Part shown: in pieces, positions 1 to 8,520 of the stretch
Layout of the letters: the number at the start of each line of letters is the position of its first letter
Numbering within the stretch: the stretch's first letter is position 1
Assembly (NCBI RefSeq): GCF_002104765.1
Contig: NZ_NCXM01000022.1
Coordinates: forward strand, 1 to 64,000
From: Mycolicibacterium vulneris
GTDB taxonomy: Bacteria; Actinomycetota; Actinomycetes; Mycobacteriales; Mycobacteriaceae
DNA length: 64,000 nucleotides
Direction: 5' to 3'
Made by a program: the position numbers and the translations under genes
Notes under the pieces: model-generated
Seen by the model: the letters and a program-made list of their open reading frames with translations, nothing else
What the model was told of the DNA's origin: nothing
Database searches by the model: none

Positions 1-2
1 GC

Positions 3-266
<264 letters not shown>

Positions 267-308
267 GTCGCAGCCACAATCGACGGCTTCGCAGCCGTAC
301 ACACATAT

Positions 309-342
309 AAGAAGTGCCGGGCCGTCGTGCCCGGCACTTCTT
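309..342 (+). terminator. Intrinsic-type hairpin after rpfE
   Basis: A perfect 14-bp inverted repeat: AAGAAGTGCCGGGC at 309-322 and its reverse complement at 329-342, with a 6-nt loop. It lies 42 bp after the rpfE stop and before the promoter of the next gene. There is no long U tract, as usual in mycobacteria, but the arms end in AAG/CTT, giving a short A/T flank. It should insulate rpfE from the downstream gene. Confidence 0.8.
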
Positions 343-373
343 AGCTGCAGGGGGTGGGACGCCCGGCGTCGGG

Positions 374-379
374 TAGCGT
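374..379 (+). promoter_or_regulatory. Candidate -10 element (TAGCGT) for a leaderless transcript
   Basis: TAGCGT fits the mycobacterial TANNNT -10 consensus. Its last T is 8 nt before the GTG at 387, so transcription would begin at or next to the start codon. This supports GTG 387 over the upstream in-frame start at 354. Inferred from spacing only. Confidence 0.45.
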
Positions 380-386
380 CGGGTCA

Positions 387-1643
387 GTGACCGCAACGCC
401 GCGCGAATTCGACATTGTGCTGTATGGGGCAACCGGCTTCGTCGGAAAGCTCACCGCCGAATACCTGGCCGGCTCGGCACCGGACACGCGGATCGCGCTG
501 GCCGGCAGATCAGCCGACCGGTTGCGCGCCGTCCGCGACAGTCTCGGCGACAGCGCGCAGGCGTGGCCCATCCTGAACGCCGATGCGTCGTCGCCCTCCA
601 CGCTCGATGAGATGGCGGCCCGCACCCAGGTCGTCATCACCACGGTCGGGCCCTACACCCGTTACGGATTGCCGCTGGTGGCCGCCTGCGCCGGCGCGGG
701 CACCGATTACGCCGACCTGACCGGCGAGGCGATGTTCGTCCGCGAAAGCATCGACCTGTACCACAAGCAGGCCGCCGACACCGGCGCCCGCATTGTGCAC
801 GCGTGCGGATTCGATTCCGTCCCTTCGGATCTCAGCGTGTATGCGCTCTACCGGGCGGTGCGGGACGACGGCGCCGGAGAGCTCGGCGACACCGACTTGG
901 TGGTGCGCTCCTTTTCCGGCGGCGTGTCCGGCGGAACCGTCGCGTCGATGCTGGAAGTGCTCGATACCGCCTCCCGCGATCCCGACGCCCGCCGCCAGCT
1001 CGCCGACCCGTACACGCTGACCACCGACCGCGGTGCCGAACCCGAAATCGGCCCCCAGCCCGATCTGCCCTGGCGTCGCGGTGGTCGGATCGCGCCGGAG
1101 CTGACCGGGTTGTGGACGTCGGGCTTCCTGATGGCTCCTTACAACACCCGAATTGTGCGGCGCAGCAACGCATTGCTGGACTGGGCCTACGGACGCCAAC
1201 TGCGGTACAGCGAAAGTATGAGCCTGGGCTCGTCGCCGCTGGCCCCGGTCGCGTCCGCGGTGGTGGGCGGGGTCGGCGCGGCCACCTTCGGATTGGGCAG
1301 CCGGTATTTCCGGCTGCTGCCACGCAAACTGGTGGAGCGCATCGTGCCCAAACCCGGCACCGGCCCGAGCGAGGCCGCCCGGGAACGCGGCTACTACCGG
1401 ATCGAGACCTTCACCACCACAACCACCGGCGCCCGTTACGTGGCGCGCATGGAACAGCGCGGCGACCCCGGCTATAAGGCGACTTCGGTATTGCTGGGGG
1501 AGTGCGGCCTCGCGCTGGCCGTGGACCGCGACACGCTCCCAGACCTGCACGGCGTTCTCACCCCCGCGGCCGCGATGGGCGACGCGCTGCTGGACCGGTT
1601 CCCCGCCGCGGGCGTGACATTGGAGGTCGAGCGGCTGGGTTAG
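387..1643 (+). CDS. Saccharopine dehydrogenase-like / trans-acting enoyl reductase family protein (Rv2449c homologue)
   Basis: A 418-residue protein with an N-terminal Rossmann fold. The motif DIVLYGATGFVGKL begins about residue 8 and resembles the NADP-binding start of saccharopine-dehydrogenase-like proteins. The same family includes the trans-acting enoyl reductase Rv2953, which works with polyketide synthases of phthiocerol lipids, so a reductase role on a lipid or thioester substrate is plausible but unproven here. Further family landmarks are GPYTRYG, HACGFDSVPSD and the C-terminal RGYYRIETFTTTTTGARY. Length and sequence agree with M. tuberculosis Rv2449c (419 aa). GTG 387 is preferred because it matches the family N-terminus and is preceded by a suitably spaced -10 element. 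The gene stands alone between rpfE and a DUF937 gene. Confidence 0.85.
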   Translation: MTATPREFDIVLYGATGFVGKLTAEYLAGSAPDTRIALAGRSADRLRAVRDSLGDSAQAWPILNADASSPSTLDEMAARTQVVITTVGPYTRYGLPLVAACAGAGTDYADLTGEAMFVRESIDLYHKQAADTGARIVHACGFDSVPSDLSVYALYRAVRDDGAGELGDTDLVVRSFSGGVSGGTVASMLEVLDTASRDPDARRQLADPYTLTTDRGAEPEIGPQPDLPWRRGGRIAPELTGLWTSGFLMAPYNTRIVRRSNALLDWAYGRQLRYSESMSLGSSPLAPVASAVVGGVGAATFGLGSRYFRLLPRKLVERIVPKPGTGPSEAARERGYYRIETFTTTTTGARYVARMEQRGDPGYKATSVLLGECGLALAVDRDTLPDLHGVLTPAAAMGDALLDRFPAAGVTLEVERLG

Positions 1644-1736
1644 TGACCCACCGCAAGGGCTGTTGTGCGCGGCCGCATGAGTCTACTGTCGTAGCTGACT
1701 TGGCTCATACATCCAGCAATAAGGCGGGTGACCCCG

Positions 1737-2336
1737 ATGGCCGGTCTTGATGATCTGTACGCCCAGATCCCTACATCTGAAATCGCGACAAGGCTAGGCG
1801 TGAACGAAGACGAAGTCGTCAGCGCGGTTCACACACTGGTGCCGGTACTGCTGAGCGGCCTTCACCAGAACTCGCAGGATCCCGCGGTGGCCGACCGGAT
1901 CGAGTCCGCTGCCACGAGTCACGCCGCCCGTGGACTGCTCGACGCCGGCGGGGACGTCGACCAGGTCGATGCCGGCGACGGCCGGCAGGCGATCGCGACG
2001 ATCTTCGGTGGCAACGACGCCGATCAAGTCGCGTCGGCGCTGGCCAGGGGAGGCGCCGGTAACAGCGACATGCTCAAGCAGTTGCTGCCGGTCTTGGCCC
2101 CGATCGTGTTGGCATACATCGGAAAACAGCTGAATCCGGGGGGCCGGGGGTCGCCGGAAACGGTCCCTCGGACGACGCAGGCCGCTTCGGGTGGCGCCCT
2201 GGGCGAAGTTCTGGGCAGCATCCTCAGTGCCGGCGCCGGTGACAAATCCTTTGGCGGCATTCTCGGAAACGTGTTGGGCGGCAAGGGCGGTGCGCTGGGC
2301 GACATCCTCGGTGGGTTGCTCGGCGGCAAGAAGTAG
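1737..2336 (+). CDS. DUF937 family protein
   Basis: A 199-residue protein of the DUF937 family. The N-terminal two thirds are helical (MAGLDDLYAQIPTSEIATRL, ending in the hydrophobic segment LLPVLAPIVLAYIGKQL). The tail is a Gly-rich low-complexity region built of repeats such as GGALGEVLGSIL, FGGILGNVLGG and GALGDILGGLLGGKK. No signal peptide or catalytic motif is visible. The family has no established function. ATG 1737 is chosen over GTG 1728 because an AAGGCGGG stretch at 1721-1728 then sits at usable distance. The gene is followed after 169 bp by the lectin/LysM gene on the same strand. Neither lies between Rv2449c and valS in M. tuberculosis as I recall it, so this is accessory content in a conserved neighbourhood. 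Confidence 0.8.
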   Translation: MAGLDDLYAQIPTSEIATRLGVNEDEVVSAVHTLVPVLLSGLHQNSQDPAVADRIESAATSHAARGLLDAGGDVDQVDAGDGRQAIATIFGGNDADQVASALARGGAGNSDMLKQLLPVLAPIVLAYIGKQLNPGGRGSPETVPRTTQAASGGALGEVLGSILSAGAGDKSFGGILGNVLGGKGGALGDILGGLLGGKK

Positions 2337-2505
2337 CCCGGCGCCGCAAAATCCACGCGGAGCCTTCATCGGTATTTCCCGGCTGGTTTCGACTGCGTCG
2401 AGGGAGGGATGCCCAGGCCCCAATAAAGATCGACCAGCCCCTAGCGGGTACGAGCAATGTTCGGCCTTGGCGTGGCCGGACTGCGTTGATGAGAGAGGTA
2501 ATGCT

Positions 2506-3099
2506 ATGTCAGACACGCTTACTGGCGGTCAAAAGCTTGTGCGCGGGGAATCGCTCGCCTCGAGCAACGGCGCCTACACCTTGACCCTGGAGGACGACGG
2601 CAACCTGGTGCTGGCCTCGCGAGGTCAGGCTCTGTGGTCCACGTCGACCGAGGGCCAAAATGTGGTGCGTGCCGAGGTGCAGCCCGACGGCAACTTCGTC
2701 CTCTACACGGCGGATAAACCGGTCTGGCATACCGACACCAAGGGCAAGAAGGACGTCAAACTCGTGCTTCAAGACGACCGCAACTTGGTGCTGTATGCCT
2801 CCGACGGGCCGGCATGGTCGACGCACACAGAGACCGACAACCCGCCGCCGCCGGCACCCGAGGTCGCCGCCGACGAGCCCGCGCAGGCCGAGGATGCCGT
2901 CGCCGAAGAGGCCCCAGCCGAGGTCGCTGCGGAGCCAGAGCCCGCGGCGCGGACCTACACGGTCGCCTCCGGCGACACCCTGTGGGCGATCGCGGAGCGC
3001 TTCTACGGCGACGGCAACAGATACCAGGCGATCGCCGACGCCAGCGGCATCTCGAACCCGGACCTGATCCAGCCCGGCCAAGTGCTCACAATTCCCTGA
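2506..3099 (+). CDS. Bulb-type mannose-binding lectin domain plus LysM domain protein
   Basis: A 197-residue protein with two recognisable modules. Residues about 1-110 form a bulb-type (monocot, Galanthus-like) lectin domain with three repeats carrying the QxDxNxVxY-type sugar site in variant form: LEDDGNLVL, VQPDGNFVLY and LQDDRNLVLY. A Pro/Ala/Glu-rich acidic linker (about 115-148) joins it to a C-terminal LysM domain, TYTVASGDTLWAIAERFYG to the end. LysM binds N-acetylglucosamine-containing glycans such as peptidoglycan, and the lectin module binds mannose-type sugars. The protein could therefore bridge cell wall and mannosylated glycans. No signal peptide is visible, so its location is uncertain. 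A similar lectin is known from M. smegmatis. ATG 2506 has a GAGAGG Shine-Dalgarno at 2493-2498. Confidence 0.88.
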   Translation: MSDTLTGGQKLVRGESLASSNGAYTLTLEDDGNLVLASRGQALWSTSTEGQNVVRAEVQPDGNFVLYTADKPVWHTDTKGKKDVKLVLQDDRNLVLYASDGPAWSTHTETDNPPPPAPEVAADEPAQAEDAVAEEAPAEVAAEPEPAARTYTVASGDTLWAIAERFYGDGNRYQAIADASGISNPDLIQPGQVLTIP

Positions 3100-3164
3100 T
3101 CACCGGGCAACCGACGCCGCCACCTGCGGGTTTGGGCGCTTACATGGAGGTAAACACCGCTCCC

Positions 3165-3170
3165 TAGAAT
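3165..3170 (+). promoter_or_regulatory. Candidate -10 element (TAGAAT) of leaderless valS
   Basis: TAGAAT matches TANNNT and ends 7 nt before the valS GTG at 3177, the spacing expected if the mRNA starts on the start codon. There is no Shine-Dalgarno immediately before the GTG, which agrees with a leaderless transcript. Inferred from spacing only. Confidence 0.5.
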
Positions 3171-3176
3171 TGACGG

Positions 3177-5834
3177 GTGACCGCCAGCCGCAGCCCCGCC
3201 ACCGACCTGCCTAAGTCGTGGGATCCGGCTGCGGCCGAAAGCGTGATCTACCAGAGATGGGTGGACGCGGGTTACTTCACGGCCGACCCCGCCAGCACCA
3301 AGCCCGGGTATTCGATTGTGCTGCCGCCGCCGAACGTGACCGGCAGCCTGCACATGGGCCACGCGCTCGAGCACACCATGATGGACGCCCTGACCCGGCG
3401 CAAGCGGATGCAGGGTTACGAGGTGCTATGGCAGCCGGGCATGGACCATGCCGGCATTGCGACGCAGAGCGTGGTGGAAAAGCAGCTCGCGGTCGACGGC
3501 AAGACCAAAGAGGACTTCGGCCGAGAGCTGTTCATCGAAAAGGTCTGGGACTGGAAGCGGGAGTCCGGTGGCGCCATCGGCGGCCAGATGCGCCGGCTCG
3601 GCGACGGCGTGGACTGGAGCCGCGACCGCTTCACCATGGACGAGGGCCTGTCGCGGGCGGTTCGCGCGATATTCAAGCGCCTCTACGACGCCGGACTGAT
3701 CTATCGGGCCGAGCGGCTGGTCAACTGGTCGCCCGTGCTGCAGACGGCGATCTCGGACATCGAGGTCGACTATCAAGAGGTCGAAGGCGAGCTGGTGTCG
3801 TTCCGATACGGCTCGATGGACGACTCGCAACCACACATCGTGGTGGCCACCACCCGGATGGAAACGATGCTCGGCGACACCGCGATCGCGGTGCATCCCG
3901 ACGACGAACGCTACCGGCACCTGGTTGGCACCAGCCTGCCGCACCCGTTCGTGGACCGTCAGCTGCTGGTGGTCGCCGACGAGCACGTCGACCCCGAATT
4001 CGGCACCGGCGCAGTCAAAGTCACGCCCGCACACGACCCCAATGACTTCGAGATCGGCCTGCGGCATCAGCTGCCGATGATCTCGATCATGGACACCAAG
4101 GGCCGGATCACCGACACCGGAACGCAATTCGACGGCATGGACCGATTCCAGGCCAGGGTCGCGGTGCGGGAGGCGCTGTCGGCCCAGGGCCGTATTACCG
4201 AGGAGAAACGGCCGTACCTGCACAGCGTCGGGCACTCCGAGCGCAGCGGCGAGCCGATCGAACCACGTCTTTCCCTGCAGTGGTGGGTCCGGGTGGAATC
4301 GCTCGCCAAGGCCGCCGGTGACGCGGTGCGCAACGGGGACACCGTGATTCACCCCGCCAGTCTGGAACCGCGCTGGTTCGCCTGGGTCGACGACATGCAC
4401 GACTGGTGCATCTCGCGCCAGCTGTGGTGGGGCCACCGCATACCGATCTGGTACGGACCCAACGGTGAACAGCGCTGCGTCGGTCCCGACGAGACGCCGC
4501 CGGACGGTTGGGAGCAGGACCCCGACGTGCTGGACACCTGGTTCTCCTCGGGGTTGTGGCCGTTTTCCACTCTGGGCTGGCCCGACAAGACTCCGGAGCT
4601 CGAGAAGTTCTATCCCACAAGCGTTCTGGTCACCGGTTATGACATCCTGTTCTTCTGGGTGGCCAGGATGATGATGTTCGGCACCTTCGTCGGTGACGAT
4701 GAGGCCATCACCCTGGACGGCCGCCGCGGTCCGCAGGTGCCGTTCACCAATGTCTTCCTGCACGGGCTGATCCGCGATGAGGCGGGCCGCAAGATGAGCA
4801 AGTCCAAGGGCAACGTCATCGACCCGCTGGACTGGGTGGACGCGTTCGGGGCCGACGCGCTGCGGTTCACGCTGGCTCGCGGCGCCAGCCCCGGCGGCGA
4901 CCTGGCGGTCGGCGAGGACCACGTCCGCGCGTCGCGCAATTTCTGCACCAAGCTGTTCAACGCCACCCGCTACGCGTTGCTCAACGGCGCGAGGCTGGCC
5001 CCGCTGCCCGCCGTGGCCGAGCTCACCGACGCCGACCGATGGATTCTCGGCCGGCTGGAAGAGGTTCGCGCGGAGGTTGATTCGGCATTCGACAGCTACG
5101 AGTTCAGTCGCGCCTGCGAGGCGCTCTACCACTTCGCGTGGGACGAATTCTGTGACTGGTACGTCGAATTGGCCAAGACGCAACTGGCCGAAGGGCTTAC
5201 GCACACCACTGCCGTGCTGGCGGCGACGCTGGACACTCTGCTGCGGTTGCTGCATCCGGTGATCCCCTTCATCACCGAGGCCCTGTGGCAGGCGCTGACC
5301 GGCGATGAGGCCCAGGAGTCGCTGGTGATCGCCGACTGGCCGCAGTCGTCCGGGATCAGCCTGGATCCGGTTGCCGCACAGCGGATTACCGATATGCAAA
5401 AGATGGTGACCGAGGTGCGTCGGTTCCGCAGCGACCAGGGCCTGGCGGACCGCCAGAAGGTGCCGGCGCGGATGTCCGGTGTCGACGAATCCGATCTGGG
5501 CACCCAGGTGAGCGCGGTGACGTCGTTGGCGTGGCTCACGGCGGCGGGCCCGGAGTTTCGCCCGTCGGCGTCGGTGGAGGTGCGGCTCAGCGGCGGCACC
5601 GTCGTCGTCGAGCTCGACACCTCCGGCACCATCGACGTCGCCGCCGAACGTCGCCGGCTGGAAAAGGATCTGGCCGCGGCGCACAAGGAGCTGGCATCGA
5701 CCACCGCCAAATTGGCCAACGACGAATTCCTGGGCAAGGCCCCGCAAAACGTCGTCGACAAGATCCGCGATCGCCAGCGCCTGGCCCAGGAGGAAACCGA
5801 GCGGATCAACGCGCGGTTAGCCGGGCTGCAGTGA
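3177..5834 (+). CDS. valS: Valyl-tRNA synthetase
   Basis: Class I aminoacyl-tRNA synthetase that attaches valine to tRNA-Val and edits misacylated threonine. The 885-residue length is normal for bacterial ValRS. The HIGH signature appears as HMGH at residues 59-62, following PPPNVTGSL. The KMSKS loop is intact at residues 539-543 ([12 protein letters not shown]). The CP1 editing domain lies between them (for example [17 protein letters not shown]). The C-terminal end has the typical ValRS coiled-coil arm ([20 protein letters not shown]). The GTG start is supported by the -10 hexamer just upstream and by the family N-terminus. folC follows after 7 bp, so the two are probably co-transcribed, as in M. 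tuberculosis (Rv2448c-Rv2447c). Confidence 0.97.
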   Translation: MTASRSPATDLPKSWDPAAAESVIYQRWVDAGYFTADPASTKPGYSIVLPPPNVTGSLHMGHALEHTMMDALTRRKRMQGYEVLWQPGMDHAGIATQSVVEKQLAVDGKTKEDFGRELFIEKVWDWKRESGGAIGGQMRRLGDGVDWSRDRFTMDEGLSRAVRAIFKRLYDAGLIYRAERLVNWSPVLQTAISDIEVDYQEVEGELVSFRYGSMDDSQPHIVVATTRMETMLGDTAIAVHPDDERYRHLVGTSLPHPFVDRQLLVVADEHVDPEFGTGAVKVTPAHDPNDFEIGLRHQLPMISIMDTKGRITDTGTQFDGMDRFQARVAVREALSAQGRITEEKRPYLHSVGHSERSGEPIEPRLSLQWWVRVESLAKAAGDAVRNGDTVIHPASLEPRWFAWVDDMHDWCISRQLWWGHRIPIWYGPNGEQRCVGPDETPPDGWEQDPDVLDTWFSSGLWPFSTLGWPDKTPELEKFYPTSVLVTGYDILFFWVARMMMFGTFVGDDEAITLDGRRGPQVPFTNVFLHGLIRDEAGRKMSKSKGNVIDPLDWVDAFGADALRFTLARGASPGGDLAVGEDHVRASRNFCTKLFNATRYALLNGARLAPLPAVAELTDADRWILGRLEEVRAEVDSAFDSYEFSRACEALYHFAWDEFCDWYVELAKTQLAEGLTHTTAVLAATLDTLLRLLHPVIPFITEALWQALTGDEAQESLVIADWPQSSGISLDPVAAQRITDMQKMVTEVRRFRSDQGLADRQKVPARMSGVDESDLGTQVSAVTSLAWLTAAGPEFRPSASVEVRLSGGTVVVELDTSGTIDVAAERRRLEKDLAAAHKELASTTAKLANDEFLGKAPQNVVDKIRDRQRLAQEETERINARLAGLQ

Positions 5835-5841
5835 GGGTTCG

Positions 5842-7314
5842 ATGACCGAGCCGCCCGACTGGCCGCAGGACCCCGACTGGCCGCAGGACGAAGTGCCCGC
5901 CGAGATCCCCGACCCGGCCCCCACCCCGGACGAGATCGCGTCGCTGCTGCAGGTCGAGCACCTGCTGGATCAGCGCTGGCCGGAGACCAAGATCGAGCCG
6001 AGCCTGACCCGGATCAGTGCGCTGATGGACCTGCTGGGGTCGCCGCAACTGGCCTACCCGTCGATCCATGTCGCGGGCACCAACGGCAAGACCTCGGTCG
6101 CCCGGATGATTGACGCGCTGATCACCGCGTTGCACCGTCGCACCGGGCGCACCACCAGCCCGCACCTGCAATCGGCGGTGGAACGCATCTCGATCGACTC
6201 CAAGCCGATCAGCCCGGCGCAATACGTGGCGACCTATCGCGAGATCGAGCCGTTCGTGCAGATGGTCGACGCGCAGTCGCAGGCGGACGGCGGCCCCGCG
6301 ATGAGCAAGTTCGAGGTGCTGACCGCGATGGCGTTCGCCGCGTTCGCCGACGCGCCCGTCGACGTCGCCGTGGTCGAGGTGGGCATGGGCGGCCGCTGGG
6401 ATGCCACCAACGTGATCAACGCCCCCGTCGCGGTCATCACCCCGATCTCGATCGACCACGTCGAATACCTGGGCGACGATCTCGCCACCATCGCGGGGGA
6501 GAAGGCCGGCATCATCACCCGGGCGCCCGAGGGTGCACCCGATACCGTCGCGGTCATCGGGCGTCAGGCCCCCGAGGCGATGGAGGTGTTGTTGACCCAG
6601 ACCGTGCAAGCCGACGCCGCGGTGGCCCGCGAGGACTCCGAGTTCGCCGTCCTGGGCCGTCAGGTAGCGATCGGCGGGCAGGTGCTGCAACTACAGGGCC
6701 TGGGCGGGGTGTATTCCGATGTCTACCTACCGCTGCACGGCGAACACCAGGCGCACAACGCCGCGCTGGCCCTCGCGGCCGTCGAGGCGTTCTTCGGCGC
6801 CGGTGCGCAGCGTCAGCTCGACGTCGAGGCGGTGCGCGCCGGCTTCGCCGCCGTCGCCAGCCCCGGACGGCTGGAGCGGATGCGCAGCGCACCCACGGTG
6901 TTCCTCGACGCCGCGCACAATCCCGCCGGCGCGGCCGCGCTGGCGCAGACCCTGGCCGACGAATTCGACTTCCGCTATCTCGTCGGGGTGCTCAGCGTGC
7001 TCGCGGACAAGGACGTCGACGGCATCCTGGCCGCCCTGCAGCCGGTGTTCGACGCTGTCGTGGTGACCCACAACGGATCCCCGCGGGCGCTCGACGTCGA
7101 GTCGCTGGCCCTGGCGGCGCGCGAGCGGTTCGGGCCCGACCGGGTGAGCACCGCCGAGAACCTGCGCGACGCCATCGACGTCGCGACTGCACTGGTCGAC
7201 GAGGCCGCGGCGGACGGACCAGCCGAAGCCTTCTCCGGCACCGGCATCATCATCACCGGGTCGGTGGTGACCGCCGGGGCGGCGCGGACCCTGTTCGGTC
7301 GTGATCCGCAATGA
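5842..7314 (+). CDS. folC: Dihydrofolate synthase / folylpolyglutamate synthase
   Basis: Cytoplasmic Mur-ligase-family enzyme that adds glutamate to dihydropteroate and extends polyglutamate tails on folates. It is 490 residues long. The ATP-binding P-loop reads HVAGTNGKTSVARM (about residues 74-87), followed by TSPHL, the second-substrate loop EVGMGGRWDATN, and the C-terminal ligase domain with LDAAHNPAGA. The first 25 residues are acidic and Pro/Trp-rich and contain a duplicated PDWPQD hexapeptide encoded by an 18-bp tandem repeat. This extension precedes the family core and may vary in length between strains. The gene follows valS by 7 bp and overlaps the next gene by 4 bp (ATGA), which indicates one operon with translational coupling. 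Confidence 0.95.
   Translation: MTEPPDWPQDPDWPQDEVPAEIPDPAPTPDEIASLLQVEHLLDQRWPETKIEPSLTRISALMDLLGSPQLAYPSIHVAGTNGKTSVARMIDALITALHRRTGRTTSPHLQSAVERISIDSKPISPAQYVATYREIEPFVQMVDAQSQADGGPAMSKFEVLTAMAFAAFADAPVDVAVVEVGMGGRWDATNVINAPVAVITPISIDHVEYLGDDLATIAGEKAGIITRAPEGAPDTVAVIGRQAPEAMEVLLTQTVQADAAVAREDSEFAVLGRQVAIGGQVLQLQGLGGVYSDVYLPLHGEHQAHNAALALAAVEAFFGAGAQRQLDVEAVRAGFAAVASPGRLERMRSAPTVFLDAAHNPAGAAALAQTLADEFDFRYLVGVLSVLADKDVDGILAALQPVFDAVVVTHNGSPRALDVESLALAARERFGPDRVSTAENLRDAIDVATALVDEAAADGPAEAFSGTGIIITGSVVTAGAARTLFGRDPQ
5854..5889 (+). repeat. 18-bp tandem duplication inside folC
   Basis: Two adjacent copies of CCCGACTGGCCGCAGGAC (5854-5871 and 5872-5889) with an 18-bp period. They encode PDWPQD twice in frame near the folC N-terminus. 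Copy-number change would insert or delete six residues without a frameshift. Confidence 0.8.
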
Positions 7315-7691
7315 CGGACGTGCCCGAGAACCCCGAGGAGCGCGCCCCGGCGCCGCCGGCCGACCCGTGGCGCAGCTTCGGCGCGGTGATGGCCCTGACG
7401 CTGTTTCTGGAAGCGATCGTGGTGCTGCTGGCGATCCCGGTGGTGGGCGCGGTCGGCGGCGGCCTGACGACGGCGTCGCTGGTCTACCTGATCGGGCTGG
7501 CCGTGCTGCTGATCCTGATGGCCGGGGTGCAGCGCAAACCCTGGGCGATCTGGGCCAACCTCGGCGTGCAGGTGATCCTGCTCGCCGGCTTCGTGGTTTA
7601 CCCGGGGGTGGGGTTCATCGGCGTGCTGTTCACCGGCCTGTGGGGCTTGATCGCCTACTTCCGCGCGGAGGTCCGGCGCAGGCAGCAGTAG
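7311..7691 (+). CDS. DUF4233 integral membrane protein (Rv2446c homologue)
   Basis: A 126-residue membrane protein of the DUF4233 family. A short Pro/Glu-rich cytoplasmic start is followed by about four hydrophobic segments: FGAVMALTLFLEAIVVLLAIPVV, TASLVYLIGLAVLLILM, AIWANLGVQVILLAGFVVY and GVGFIGVLFTGLWGLIAYF. It ends with the basic tail RAEVRRRQQ. No catalytic motif is visible and function is unknown. The start overlaps the folC stop by 4 bp, and the same arrangement (Rv2447c-Rv2446c-ndk) occurs in M. tuberculosis, so it is a conserved part of the valS-folC operon. Confidence 0.88.
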   Translation: MTDVPENPEERAPAPPADPWRSFGAVMALTLFLEAIVVLLAIPVVGAVGGGLTTASLVYLIGLAVLLILMAGVQRKPWAIWANLGVQVILLAGFVVYPGVGFIGVLFTGLWGLIAYFRAEVRRRQQ

Positions 7692-7764
7692 GCCGGCGGT
7701 AGGCGCAGAAATCCCCCGAGCAGGGCCCGGCCGCTCTCGTCCGGCCCCGTGCCGCCCGGTTATG

Positions 7765-7770
7765 TACGCT
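7765..7770 (+). promoter_or_regulatory. Candidate -10 element (TACGCT) of leaderless ndk
   Basis: TACGCT fits TANNNT, and its last base is 8 nt before the ndk GTG at 7778. No purine-rich ribosome binding site lies between. This suggests ndk has its own promoter with a leaderless mRNA. Inferred from spacing only. Confidence 0.45.
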
Positions 7771-7777
7771 GTCCGCC

Positions 7778-8188
7778 GTGACCGAACGGACATTGGTACT
7801 GATCAAGCCTGACGGCGTGCAGCGGCAGCTGGTGGGGGAGATCATCGGCCGCATCGAGCGCAAGGGCCTTTCCATCGCTGCGCTGGAGCTGCGGGCCGTC
7901 GGCCGCGACCTCGCCGCCCAGCACTACGCGGAACACGACGGCAAGCCCTTCTTCGAGTCGCTGCTGGAGTTCATCACGTCTGGACCGGTGGTGGCGGCCA
8001 TCGTCGAGGGGCCGCGGGCGATCGCGGCGTTTCGGCAGCTCGCGGGCGGTACCGACCCGGTGGAGAAGGCGATCCCGGGCACGATCCGCGGCGATTTCGG
8101 GCTAGAGACCCAGTTCAATCTGGTCCACGGGTCGGATTCGGTGGAGTCCGCGAAGCGCGAAATCGCGCTCTGGTTTCCCACCGCCTAG
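7778..8188 (+). CDS. ndk: Nucleoside diphosphate kinase
   Basis: Transfers the gamma phosphate of ATP to nucleoside diphosphates by a phosphohistidine ping-pong mechanism and so balances NTP pools. The 136-residue length is that of the short mycobacterial enzyme. The start [21 protein letters not shown] contains the conserved KPDGV. The active-site histidine is His117 in [12 protein letters not shown], the same number as in M. tuberculosis NdkA. The kinase signature around RGDFG is also present. The GTG start is supported by the family N-terminus and the upstream -10 element. It lies between the valS operon and rne, as in M. tuberculosis (Rv2445c). Confidence 0.96.
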   Translation: MTERTLVLIKPDGVQRQLVGEIIGRIERKGLSIAALELRAVGRDLAAQHYAEHDGKPFFESLLEFITSGPVVAAIVEGPRAIAAFRQLAGGTDPVEKAIPGTIRGDFGLETQFNLVHGSDSVESAKREIALWFPTA

Positions 8189-8520
8189 AGCTGCGACGAC
8201 CCGGTCCGGGGCGACTTTGCTGAGGCGGGCTGCATCAGGTGCGGCTGGGTCGGCCACGTGATGTGGGATACTGGTCTCGGGTGAACGTCGCCGGACCGGC
8301 GTCAGACACCCGAATGAAGACTTAGACAAGCGCGACCATAGCCCCGTCGCCTTGGTTCGCTGCATGTCAGGCCGTCATTCAGCACGGCGCCGAGTAGGTC
8401 CTGAAGCTGGGCCGCTCGGGGCGAGACCATTACAAGCCCGGGAGAAGTGGCCCGGGCCCATAGCGAAGCCCTCGCGTGGCCGCGTCGCAAAAGACGCGCC
8501 CGGGGGCTTGAGGAGAATAC
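8189..8520 (+). promoter_or_regulatory. Long leader/promoter region of rne
   Basis: This 332-bp gene-free stretch precedes rne. The best promoter candidate is GATACT at 8267-8272, an A/T-rich hexamer after GTGG, which would leave a leader of about 240 nt. No credible -35 is seen, which mycobacterial promoters often lack. A Shine-Dalgarno GAGGAGA (8510-8516) sits just before the GTG at 8521. Long rne leaders are known in bacteria, including mycobacteria, and can affect translation and mRNA stability. No open frame here resembles a protein. Confidence 0.4.

Noticed and set aside
3100-3176. A T-box or other riboswitch upstream of valS.
   Set aside because: Only 77 bp are available, no T-box sequence was seen, and the -10 spacing predicts a leaderless mRNA.
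3426-5747. A 773-codon open frame on the minus strand opposite valS, and similar long antisense frames opposite nadE (18777-20465), rne (9910-11400), obg/proB (13208-14863) and pks.
   Set aside because: These arise from high-GC third-position bias; they are low-complexity, Arg/Gly/His-rich and lie fully inside genes with clear conserved motifs.
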